This document shows, one piece after another, positions 1 to 11,384 of a stretch of 12,500 nt of DNA (its first letter is position 1; every line of letters begins with the position of its first letter). The translations under genes were made by a program, and so were the position numbers. Source of the stretch: Botryococcus braunii (Eukaryota; Chlorophyta; Trebouxiophyceae); NCBI GenBank assembly GCA_002005505.1, contig KV908404.1, forward strand, positions 16,509-29,008. The letters run 5' to 3'. The notes under the pieces were generated by a model. It was not told where the DNA came from and ran no database searches. It was given only the letters and a program-made list of their open reading frames with translations.

Positions 1-370
1 GATAGAACCTGCCCCCTCCCCCTCCTCATCCCCTATCAACATATGCCTGGGTGCACCCTCAATCCCATCACCTATCATCTACCCATCCCCTTCGATTCTG
101 CACCCACCATTGCTGGGTACACCCTCAACCCCATCATCTATCAGCTACTCATATACACACGGAATCCCGCCTCAAAGCCGTCATCTATCTAAAGCATCTA
201 CCCATCACCCTTCCATTGCACGCTGGATATACGCTGGATGCACCCGCAAAAAACCCATCATCTACCATCCTAATTTGTAACTCCAACCGTCCGCCATCTG
301 CCTCCAACAGCCACAGGCATGTTTCCAGCCATCACATTCATCTTTTGCTGCCATCCAGCATCTACTTCCC
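1..370 (+). repeat. Diverged CATC-rich repeats in noncoding DNA
   Basis: Related units begin near 47, 113 and 234, each with CTGG(G/A)T(G/A)(C/T)A(C)CC followed by CCCATCAxCTATCAxCTA-like text. The first two are about 66 bp apart. They look like an old tandem array that has drifted. An open frame runs through on the plus strand but reads histidine/serine-rich repeat peptide without family likeness. Confidence 0.5.
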
Positions 371-395
371 TCACTTGGAATTGTCCTATCCGACG

Positions 396-510
396 TTTAT
401 TATTATAATTATAATTATAATTGTTGTTGTTGTTGTTGTTGTTGTTGTTATGACTGTCACTGTCACTGTCATTCTCATTCTCATCATCATCATCATCGTC
501 ATCATCATCG

Positions 511-588
<78 letters not shown>

Positions 589-595
589 CCATCAC

Positions 596-640
<45 letters not shown>

Positions 641-678
641 TATTATCACTATTACTACCACTGTTGTTGTTGTTGTTC

Positions 679-710
<32 letters not shown>

Positions 711-718
711 AATTTTAT
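396..718. repeat. Compound trinucleotide microsatellite (TTA/TTG, ATC, TTG)
   Basis: The order on the plus strand is AT-rich TTATAA units, (TTG)n, a short TGTCAC/TCATTC part, a long (TCA)n from about 481 to 640 with few interruptions, then (TTG)n again at about 662-711. Frames read poly-Ile/Val or poly-Met/Thr, so the open frames here are repeat artefacts and not genes. Confidence 0.97.
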
Positions 719-889
719 TATCATTTTTTTCAAAGAGAAGAAGCTTCCAGAATTTGCTTTGGAAGCACCAAAAGGTGTAACAGCAAGGCTAACCCTTTCT
801 TCTCTTTCCCCACACTTCCATAATCTCTCTGTGGCCATCCCCAATCTACATCCATCTCCTTCTGCCTAAGTCCACCATTACATCCATCT

Positions 890-1072
890 CCTGCTACCAT
901 CTCTGTGATCTACATCGATCAACATCTGGCATTTCTTAGCCAGGAAACCCAAAATCTCCTGTCCTCGGCTTTGAGAACTACCGGAAGCAGGCTGCACCCC
1001 GTCATCGCTCTCAGGCAGCTGGAGGACCTCCTCCTCCTCCGCAGGAGCTTTTGCAGCTTTACACGCAAGAGC
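890..1072 (-). other. Possible further exon or degenerate coding stretch downstream of the antiporter exons
   Basis: After the microsatellite, the minus strand has an open stretch. One frame reads an acidic loop-like sequence (APAEEEEVLQLPESDDG). Another frame reads TGCSLLPVVLKAEDRR, faintly like the NhaC TGRDFGPMLKAE segment. No helix precedes it and the splice sites are weak. It may be part of a cytosolic loop exon, but I cannot fix frame or edges. Confidence 0.22.
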
Positions 1073-1079
1073 GCATGCA

Positions 1080-1366
<287 letters not shown>

Positions 1367-1428
1367 GGGGGGATAACATAAACAGATAGAGGAAGGAGAA
1401 AAGTACATGGGGGGCGACAGTGCCTCAC

Positions 1429-5231
<3,803 letters not shown>

Positions 5232-5282
5232 CCAGCCCAGCAGGGGGGGGGGAGCCTGTCACACAATTTCGTTTAATTAAGT

Positions 5283-5780
5283 CATCCCATGTGATTTTTC
5301 AGTTTTAACAGAAGGTTCCAACGTAGGACCATGGATCTGTGCAATGAGGCATAACCTTCAATTTGACACGAGTTTCCCTCCGAAGGGCTGTTTCACAATG
5401 TCGAGAAGTTCCCCCTAGCAAAGGCTTCACTGTGTAGTTAATGAATAGGCCTGAATATGGCATAGCATGCATTGTCTTCCTAACGGTGACGATGCCCGCT
5501 GCTCCGACCTAGGCAATACAAAACGGGTTTTCATGGTGCCTTCCCGATTGACTCCAAAACGTCAGAAAACAAGTGTTAAAAACTGTCAATACAAGCAACC
5601 CTCCTTCATCAGACTTTGAACGCAAGAGAAAGCGCTTTGAGTCTGCGACTTTAGGGTGGCGTCGACTAGGGCAACACCCAACTAGGCCGCTTTTCGCAAA
5701 GGGGCTACTTGAATATTTTGTGATACCTTTCTACCTATCGAGTAACTCCTTTACCCGTAAGCCGCCTGGTCAAGGAAACT
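5283..5780 (-). pseudogene. Reverse transcriptase remnant, N-terminal motifs only
   Basis: RVKELLDR, a stop, then GITKYSSSPFAKSG (5757-about 5686) matches the start of gypsy RT domains (ELLDxGIIxxSxSPFAS). Further on, RFGVN and TMKTRFVLPR (about 5561-5512) match the RFCVDYR...TxKDRxPLPR block. In another frame TALRRE and KVMP (about 5370-5315) correspond to TAFRT...VMPFG. Spacing between the first two blocks is too long, and stops and frame changes separate all of them. The YxDD block is not found, so the domain appears cut off near 5283, close to the antiporter start codon. Confidence 0.55.
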
Positions 5781-6069
5781 GATACTCACCGTGTCGAAAG
5801 GCCCACTGCTTTGTTAGCAGACCTTCCACATGCCTAGCAACGCACTCTCATGAAAATCGCATTCTGAATCAGTGAGAGATAAATTGATCGCATTGCCAGA
5901 CTTTGTCATTAAAGAATAACTGAAGTCACCCTGGAAGATGTCTCCGACGGCAGATCGGAAGATATAAACCTTTCAGGTGTCGATCAGAACTCAACCACGT
6001 GGACCTCAGATTACAGCACATGTTGTCACGTGCGACCTAGATCCCCTTACCTGCCAGATATCTGAGTCC

Positions 6070-6725
6070 GATCATCTGACGCCTGAGATTAGACCAGGAA
6101 CACAACGATCTAGAACGTCCATAACGTGTTAATTGTCAACCCTGGATGAATTTCTGTTTATAATATATCCGGGCAATGGATCCCCTGGGTGCACCCTTAC
6201 TCTTCACTTCGGCGGCATATGCCGAAACCTTTCTCCGAATCATCAAACCCGTCCACATTAGAGAATGAAAGCATTACCACAATTCGTGTTTCAGCAAGGC
6301 GTGTAACCTTTCCATGTGTAATCTTCACATCAGTGGGTGTACGGCAGGCATGCTGGACTTTGCCGAGCTCCCGCAATGATCAAAACACGATCCACCGTTA
6401 GTTTTATGGGCAAACTATTTTTCTGACACCTTTCAGACTGGGTACTCTTTCAAAAACGTATCTTTGATGTGAGTCAGCTTTGGTTCGCTGCAATCACGTA
6501 ACAAAATCACGCTACACACGCGAAAAACTCACGCTACACACACAATTTGCTAGGAACAGAATATCGGGACAGAATTAGGTATACTCAAATATAGTAGTCC
6601 TGTTGTTCTTACCATGTCCCCGCAAGAGATTTTTTTTTACTGGAACTTGCGTCCCACAACCTCTTCCGTCGGGTCTGAATTGCTTTCCATTGATCCTTAA
6701 ATGGAAGATGTCGTTTTTTGACATG
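6070..6725 (-). pseudogene. Retropepsin-like aspartic protease remnant
   Basis: A stretch near 6725-6614 reads DIFHLRINGKQF then DGRGCGTQV, resembling the beta strand plus D[TS]G region of a retropepsin but with the catalytic motif disrupted. A second open stretch of about 60 codons (about 6390-6196) contains DVKITHGKVTRLAETRIVV and MLSFSNVDGF, like the flap and following strands of retroelement proteases. After a frameshift, MDVLDRCVPGL (near 6122-6090) resembles the final strand and helix. Intervening stops show it is not functional. Confidence 0.5.
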
Positions 6726-6852
6726 CATGAGAGTCACCCCTCTAAAACGTCCTTTTGCTTTCCAGGACTGATCTCATGTGGCGTTAGGTGTGTCTCAAGG
6801 GGCTTCAATTTGTGCAGTGCTAGCCACAAGCGCTTGGCGGCAAAGGATTGAC

Positions 6853-7177
6853 TTACCAAGACGCATTGCAATACCTTACGTCTTCTGCAAGCTGTCTATT
6901 GCATATAGACAATGGTAGATGGTACGCCAGCCTCCTATCTGGAACGATCCCGGTGTCTCTCGGAGTGACTGTGGGGATTGCCGGGAATACAGTCCAAGGT
7001 TGCCAATAAGAGTCACTCACTGCGTTGTGACCTGTTTCTGCTGCGAACAACGCTTTAGTTCTTGAGTGGCTGTTTCTGGCAGTCCTCGGCACGGGAACGG
7101 ATCGACCTGTATGTCTGCCTAAGAAATACTGCAAGGCTTCAGGCGCTGTTTTAACTTTAACTTTCCTGTTGGTGCAG
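6853..7177 (-). other. Open antisense stretch upstream of the protease remnant
   Basis: A minus-strand frame stays open for over 100 codons here and ends at 6853. It includes DTGIVPDRRLAYHLPLS and NRQLAEDVRYCNASW. I recognise no family. It could be the gag-side part of the retroelement or chance. The same frame continues into 7178-7302, where the opposite strand carries a bZIP exon, so that part is probably a shadow. Confidence 0.25.
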
Positions 7178-7271
7178 AAAATCCCACCAAGGGAGGTCTC
7201 ACGGGGAACTCCATTGGAGAGGGAGTTCAGGAATCCGCAGAACAGATCGCAGAAAGAAGAATAGAGAGAAG
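7178..7271 (+). CDS. bZIP exon: N-terminal side of the basic region
   Basis: 94 nt with a good acceptor (CCTGTTGGTGCAG) and a strong donor (GAGAAG|GTATGT). Entry phase 1, exit phase 2. It encodes GGLTGNSIGEGVQESAEQ followed by IAERRIER, and only this frame is open. Joined to 7436 it yields a continuous arginine-rich run leading into the N-x7-R motif. The frame upstream of the acceptor hits a stop at 7120 with no ATG, so this is not the first coding exon. Confidence 0.85.
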
Positions 7272-10200
7272 GTATGTGAACACGATTTCTTGGCCAACGC
7301 ACAAGGGTGCTGTCACATTATCGCTCTCTGTCACACTTTGAGACCCATGCCCTCTGAAACCAATGGCTGCTTATACTTTGAATTAGGATGCAATGTAAGC
7401 TTTCATGTGAGAGCACTAATGAGGTGTGCATGCAGACGAAAAAGCAATAGAGAATACGCCGCAAGGACTCGGGAACGACAGAGGGAAACACTTAAAACCC
7501 TAAAAGCAAAGGTGCGGTCATGAATACTCGTTGATTGAAATCGTGTGTGTGTGTGTGTGTGTGTGCGTGTGGGAAGGCCTCTGCATTGCGCTTTGAACCC
7601 AAAACTGTCCATATCGACATTGCTCTCCTAAGCTGAATACAGGGGTTGAATCATCCGTATCCAACTAAGGGCATTCGCCCTAAACAGCTGGTGATTGTCA
7701 GCCCTCGATCTCTTGGGCATATGATGCATGTGCGTGACATCATTGTGTCAAGGTGATGCTGGAGGGCTGGTTACAGGAAAAGACACTTGACGACGAGAAC
7801 GAGGCGTTAAGAAAGAAATTAATTGCTTCAAGCCAGCTGGTCGAACGCCTTGCTACAGAGATGCAAGATTTAGTTGCAGTCCCCCTGCACGAAAAAAGCA
7901 GTAGGGAGGTGGTCGTTTTAAGAACTGTTGAAGAGTTTCAAGTCCTTCTTCAACCATGGAAGCAGGTATTACCATTTTTGCCTCTGATGCCAGATCTTGT
8001 GCAGAATGCCTTGCCTGACATTGCTTCCACAAGTTTCTTGCAAATCCTGGGCTCCCTGCATTTCTGTCTTTCATATCTGAAGTCTATGCAGGATACTGCT
8101 GCTGCTGCCCTCCCACCCCCCCGCCCTCCCAAAAAAACGTTGTTATGAAGCTATTTTTGCTCCTTATCAGGCGTCCTCGTGCAGTCAATCATAGGGAGGT
8201 CATGAGGCATTGCAGCAGGTGATGTGTACCAGGAAATGGCACTGCACCCACGCGCCATGGATGTTCCTGTCTGTCCCTAGCACGTGAACCATTAACCGTT
8301 TGCTTTTGACTCTAGAATGTTAAGTTTTTAGTATAGAAAGCCAGTGGAGCGCCCACTCTAGTCAACGGGGTACCAGCCACGACCTCATGCTTCCTTCGTG
8401 CCTGCATTGGTTGTTGGCCCCTTCTTGGGAAAAGGGTGAACGCATCATTGGTCAGACCTGCTCCGGTGGAGCCTTCAGTCAGGACGGGAGGCGATGCCTC
8501 TGACGTCTGGGCACCTGGGGTGAAAGGTTGCCATAGTATCTGTTGGCTTGCGGTGAACCTGGAGCCTTTAAGTTTCAGGCAAGCAGCAGACCCCCTTGGT
8601 GAAAATGTGGTCCTTCATTGTGGCTGTACAACAAGAGAAGACTTGAGACATAACTCAAGGTGTTGACCTTTTACAGCTGGAATATATCAATCGCCTTGAC
8701 GGATGCCATGCCCGCAAGGCCTGAACAATGTGAAAAATGTGGGAACCTTGTCCGTGGGTCTCCCTGTCTACGTGTGTAGAGGCAACATTTGTTTCAGAAA
8801 TTTGGTTGGCAATTTCAGAGCACGTGTGACTAGCAATTGACCTGCCAGTTGTTGTGCAGGAAACACCCGGACCCACCAGAGCAAACTCCGTGGTAGAGGA
8901 CAAAGGGCCCGCTGGCACTGCTCATGCCTACTTCAACTTGCCGGACCTCCGCTCGTGCAGTGGTGAGCCTACTCTCCCTGAGCCTCTTTCAAACCAGAGC
9001 CGTTTTTGACTTGGCCCACCAGGGAGAGAGGGCAAGAGTGTACTGACATGCAGGACCCATAAAAATGAGGTGGGGATGTGTTGGGAGCCCTTGGAGGCCT
9101 GCAAAGCCCAGTCACGACATCGAACTGAGTTTGGCAGCCGTAGCTCCCCATGGTAATTGTATATGGTACCAGTGCAGCAGAACCCATGTCAGTAGTTGTC
9201 TGAAACGAACCTGGGAAGGGGGGGGGGAAGCTCCCAGCTTCCATTTCTGTTCTTGCCCAGCCCACCACGTCGAATCCTCCTCTCCTAGCCAACCCCTCCT
9301 GTGCTATCCCCTCCCCCGCCCCACTCTTGCTCCCATGCCCTCTCCTAAACCGCAGCGCTCTGAGATTGTACATGTCATGCTCGTCGGAGAAGGGTGAAGC
9401 CGATATCAGCCATGGGTGTCAGGAGATGCGAGCACGGCCTCTCAGAGCAGTGGAAGCGCGGGGCCTGCCAGCCTGGCTGCAGCTCACTCAAGAGTCCCAT
9501 TCCCCGCTAATGTCGCTGTCTCTTCCCATACACCCGTTTCCTCGTGTCCAGGGTGAAACGTGTGTTGACTTTCCACGCGGTGGCGGCGTAGGGGGTGGGA
9601 GTAGCAGGCAGAGTGCTGGCGACCCATTCAGCTTGCAGCAAGGCGCCAGTGGCAGGTCGGAACAATGCTCTGAAGTGACGCCTTATCCGTACCTGCCAAC
9701 ATCCAACCCGATCATGCGCCCATGGGGCCCATGCCTCCCAGTGCCTCATACCTCGCATAGCTTGTGGTCACTGCGGGAGGGGAGAATCCAGGCGCACCCC
9801 ACCCTTTCTCCTGCCTTCGAGCCTTCCAGGTTGGCGATTAACGCAGAGATTTCGAGCAGTGGCTGTTTTGTCCCGCCCGGGCTTTTCAGGTCTGAGGGAA
9901 CAGGCAAGTGAAGCCAGGAGCCTCTGCCCCATCAGAGTCATTGAGTCAGGAAGCAGGAGAGCATGCAAGGCAAACACGCATGTGATCAGGGCCTCTGAAA
10001 CTAGCCAAGCCTCCTGCGTGTACACATCCTTGCCGTAGGCTTCCATGACCATCACCCTCCTTTTTTTGCACCCTTAGCAAAGGCTTCGCATGTATGAACC
10101 CTCGAGTGATTGGACCTTCTGCAAACACTCCTGCATGGACACAAAGCCTCCTGCATTTGGAATTTTTGCCAAGGCTTCATAGATCGAGCCCTCCTGCCAA

Positions 10201-11384
10201 TGGACCTTCTGTCCCAGCTGGCACCAACACCCCCGCCCCCTCTCTCGTTCTGTCTCCTCTCTTGTGCTGTCTCTCTTTCGCGCCCCATCTCTGTCCCTCG
10301 TTCACAAAATACTTGCTTACTCCATATCACCCACTTGTGATCACCCAACTTCAAAGGCTCTAGATTTGGGGTCAACTTCTGTTGTGTAGGCATCCCTGGG
10401 GTCCGCGTACCTGTAAATGGGGTTTTTATTCTTTTAATAATTTTTTTTTTTTTGTGCGTCCTTTTTTTTTCTTAGGTGCTGGCAGATTTGTAATTGTTGA
10501 ATTTGTGACAAATCTGAAGGCGTGTGCTTTCTGTCACCCTCTCTCTTTCCACAACAGTCGAGCACTGGTGCATGGCAGAGCTGTGCCCCACAAAGGTGAT
10601 AACTGGACTGCCTGGGTGTAGGAGATAATCACAGCTCGGCGTTACCCAGCATTCCCCAAATTCCACGCTCTTCGGAGTTTCTTAACGCAAGTATAAACCC
10701 CAACAGGTTTGGCTCCGATATGGGGCCGTTCATCCCAACGGCATCACCATGTTGGAACCCACCGCGCGTCGCACCTCAGGTGACAGGGTGGCAAGGCCTT
10801 GTGCATGTGACAGGGTGGCAAGGCCTTGTGCATGTGGCCGACCGTCCGCGCCGACACCAAGCTTTGCATCGGGGTAAGTTTGTCCGTCTTGAGTGGGTAT
10901 TGCTGCGCTGCTGCTTACACATTAAGTGAATCCACCGCCCTTACACACGTGCCCACTCCCAACAGGCCCCCCGCCCTAACTCACAGACCCAGGCACACAC
11001 CTGTACAAGGGATAGGACGCGCTGCAGTGCCAACATCCGCAGTGAGCTGTGACAAGGGTGGCAAGTAAATTCATACTGCTGGGACACCTCAGGACATGCA
11101 GAAAGAGACTGATTTGGCATGGTGTGGCTTAAAAAGTGTATCAAATTATGAGAGCGTGTGCATGCAATGGTCTATGGGTGGCACTGCATATCGCACTTGT
11201 CATTGACGAGTGTGTCCTGATTTTGTGCTGGTGTCATGCTGATGGTATTGGATGTGGTGCAGGCTGCCATGCAGCACAGCCGCCTCCTCCTGTTGAAGAC
11301 TGCCTCCAAGAGCTTTTTACTTCACATTTACATGACGAGCCGCAACGTGCCTTTGAATTTGATGATGATGACGCCATGGGCTGA
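7178..11384 (+). CDS. bZIP transcription factor gene, partial multi-exon model
   Basis: The 5' core is certain: exons 7178-7271, 7436-7511 and 7777-7965 join in phase to give ERRIERRRKSN, then REYAARTRERQRETLKTLK and the zipper. A bZIP binds DNA in the nucleus as a dimer. Downstream candidate exons are 8860-8962, 9356-9393, 9552-9587, 9830-9889, 10078-about 10251, 10390-10412, 10558-10595, 10707-10779 and 11263-11384. From 9356 onward each join is phase-compatible and the last ends in an acidic tail with TGA at 11384. Two links are unresolved (7965 to 8860, though phase 0 fits directly, and 8962 to 9356), so the 3' exons might be a second gene. The 5' end is also missing: exon 7178 needs an upstream exon in phase 1, not identified. 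The domain call is firm; the full extent is tentative. Confidence 0.5.
7436..7511 (+). CDS. bZIP exon: basic region with N-x7-R motif
   Basis: 76 nt after acceptor GCATGCAG, preceded by a branch-point-like CACTAAT, with donor AAG|GTGCGG. It encodes RKSNREYAARTRERQRETLK. Asn is followed by Arg eight positions on (N-x7-R), and the first zipper leucine lies 10 residues after that Arg, as in classical bZIPs. An alternative read-through from an upstream ATG (7290 or 7347) is possible but would discard the well-supported splice to 7271. Confidence 0.92.
7543..7572. repeat. (GT)n microsatellite in bZIP intron
   Basis: About 14 GT units with one GC interruption, lying 31 nt after the donor at 7512 in the intron between the basic-region and zipper exons. 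Confidence 0.95.
7777..7965 (+). CDS. bZIP exon: leucine zipper and following region
   Basis: 63 codons, phase 0 at both ends, with acceptor GGTTACAG and donor GAAGCAG|GTATTA. It begins EKTLDDENEALRKKLIASSQ. Counted from the basic-region Asn as 0, leucines fall at 18, 25, 32 and 46 (Ser at 39), the canonical heptad register. Using the alternative upstream acceptor at 7752 would add eight residues and break this register, which fixes the join. The exon ends with VEEFQVLLQPWKQ. The frame remains open past the donor to 8148 (PDLVQNALPDIASTSFLQ and more), so intron retention or a longer exon is possible. Confidence 0.88.
7966..8859 (+). other. Unresolved stretch between zipper exon and next candidate exon
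   Basis: Probably intronic. Besides the 8171-8218 cassette there are good acceptor-like sites near 8575 and 8675 but no donor pairing in a phase that fits. The frame from the zipper exon remains open to 8148. Confidence 0.4.
8171..8218 (+). other. Candidate 48-nt cassette exon
   Basis: Bounded by a very good acceptor (TTTTTGCTCCTTATCAG) and a good donor (GCAGCAG|GTGATG). Joined in phase 0 after 7965 it meets TAG at codon 8. Only the frame entered from phase 2 is open (RPRAVNHREVMRHCS). It could be an alternatively included terminating exon or a chance pair of sites. Confidence 0.35.
8860..8962 (+). CDS. Candidate exon of the plus-strand gene
   Basis: Acceptor CCAGTTGTTGTGCAG and donor CAGTG|GTGAGC; 34 codons plus 1 nt in phase 0. 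It reads ETPGPTRANSVVEDKG then AHAYFNLPDLRS. Phase 0 entry fits directly after the zipper exon. No family is recognised. A second frame is also open, so the assignment rests on splice quality and composition. Confidence 0.5.
9356..9393 (+). CDS. Candidate exon SEIVHVMLVGEG
   Basis: A long pyrimidine tract ends in CTAAACCGCAG and the donor is AGAAGG|GTGAAG. Phase 0 in, phase 2 out. It reads RSEIVHVMLVGEG, and with the next exon continues in phase as VKRVLTFHAVAA. The upstream link from 8962 (phase 1) does not fit directly, so a small exon is missing between them or the frame differs. Confidence 0.45.
9552..9587 (+). CDS. Candidate exon VKRVLTFHAVA
   Basis: Strong acceptor (CCCGTTTCCTCGTGTCCAG); 36 nt, entry and exit phase 2, donor GGC|GTAGGG. 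An alternative reading in phase 0 leaves the same region open from 9552 to 9911 (about 120 codons, ending at TGA), so an unspliced longer exon is a real alternative. Confidence 0.45.
9830..9889 (+). CDS. Candidate exon LAINAEISSSGCF
   Basis: Acceptor CTTCGAGCCTTCCAG and donor TTTTCAG|GTCTGA; 60 nt, phase 2 in and out. It reads LAINAEISSSGCFVPPGLF. The join to 10078 gives an uninterrupted frame. Confidence 0.42.
10006..10215 (+). repeat. Diverged internal repeats of about 45 bp
   Basis: AGGCTTC followed by a CCCTC block recurs at 10036, 10081 and 10172, and GCCTCCTGC at 10009 and 10147. ATTGGACCTTCTG and AATGGACCTTCTG recur near 10109 and 10200. Spacing near multiples of 45 bp suggests an old tandem array. 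Confidence 0.6.
10078..10251 (+). CDS. Candidate exon with Pro/Ser-rich low-complexity protein, 3' edge uncertain
   Basis: Excellent acceptor (CTTTTTTTGCACCCTTAG). The frame entered from phase 2 is open for about 80 codons and reads KGFACMNPRVIGPSANTPAW, then a Pro/Ser/Thr-rich part of the sort common in activation domains. The donor is not clear; a weak site at 10252 gives the right phase for 10390. It overlaps an old internal duplication. Confidence 0.4.
10390..10412 (+). CDS. Candidate microexon HPWGPRT
   Basis: 23 nt between CTGTTGTGTAG and a GTAAAT donor. Entered in phase 2 it exits in phase 1, as the next exon requires, and makes a phenylalanine at the join. Support is phase only. Confidence 0.28.
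10558..10595 (+). CDS. Candidate exon EHWCMAELCPTK
   Basis: Strong acceptor (CTCTCTTTCCACAACAG) and donor ACAAAG|GTGATA; 38 nt, phase 1 in and phase 0 out. It continues directly into VWLRYGAVHPNG of the next exon. The other open frame leads to a stop soon after 11263, which favours this reading. Confidence 0.55.
10707..10779 (+). CDS. Candidate exon VWLRYGAVHPNGITMLEP
   Basis: Acceptor AAACCCCAACAG and donor CCTCAG|GTGACA; 24 codons plus 1 nt. The exit phase 1 matches the 11263 exon exactly. No family recognised. A tandem 27-bp repeat begins at the donor, and a second, very strong GTAAGT donor lies downstream at 10875. Confidence 0.6.
10780..10833 (+). repeat. Perfect 27-bp tandem duplication starting at a splice donor
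   Basis: Two identical 27-bp units beginning GTGACAGGGTGGCAAGG sit at 10780-10806 and 10807-10833. Unit one starts exactly at the GT of the inferred donor. Each unit is 9 codons long, so if exonic it would insert a repeated nonapeptide. Confidence 0.95.
11263..11384 (+). CDS. Terminal exon with acidic C-terminus
   Basis: Acceptor GGATGTGGTGCAG; two nt then 39 codons and TGA at 11382-11384. It reads CHAAQPPPPVEDCLQELF, then DEPQRAFEFDDDDAMG. An acidic, leucine/phenylalanine-containing tail is common in transcriptional regulators, which agrees with but does not prove membership in the bZIP gene. Confidence 0.6.

Larger units (their letters stand above)
5283..6725 (-). mobile_element. Degenerate Ty3/gypsy-like retroelement remnant (protease and reverse transcriptase parts)
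   Basis: Minus-strand frames carry, in the order expected of a gypsy-type pol, a retropepsin-like part (about 6725-6070) and a reverse-transcriptase-like part (about 5780-5283). Coding sense survives only in pieces separated by stops and frameshifts. RNase H, integrase, LTRs and a primer-binding site were not found, so this is a truncated inactive relic. It lies between the divergent antiporter and bZIP genes, on the antiporter's strand and antisense to the bZIP gene. Several canonical-looking minus-strand donor sites occur here (near 6856, 6613, 6050, 5787), but I do not read them as real exons. Family call rests on short motifs and needs a profile search. Confidence 0.6.

Noticed and set aside
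386..844. 152-residue minus-strand open frame
   Set aside because: Poly-Met and poly-Thr from (GAT)n and (CAA)n; microsatellite artefact.
51..869. 272-residue plus-strand open frame
   Set aside because: The middle is poly-Ile/Val from the TCA/TTG array and the ends are His/Ser-rich repeat readings; no protein family sense.
5573..5782. 69-residue plus-strand open frame
   Set aside because: It lies antisense to the RT-like remnant and has no recognisable family.
6857..6975. Minus-strand exon ending at a consensus GTAAGT donor, phase-compatible with a stretch at 6700-6614
   Set aside because: The partner stretch resembles a retropepsin with broken frame, so these look like chance donors within a retroelement relic. 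I keep only a low-confidence note.
6914..7060. Small plus-strand frame from ATG at 6914 as the bZIP start
   Set aside because: Only a weak donor gives the required phase; too little support.
7082..7107. Upstream bZIP exon ending at a strong GTATGT donor
   Set aside because: Joining it to 7178 in the required phase creates a TAA stop, so it cannot be the preceding coding exon as drawn.
8676..8723. Exon reading LEYINRLDGCHARKA after a good acceptor
   Set aside because: No donor follows before the in-frame TGA.
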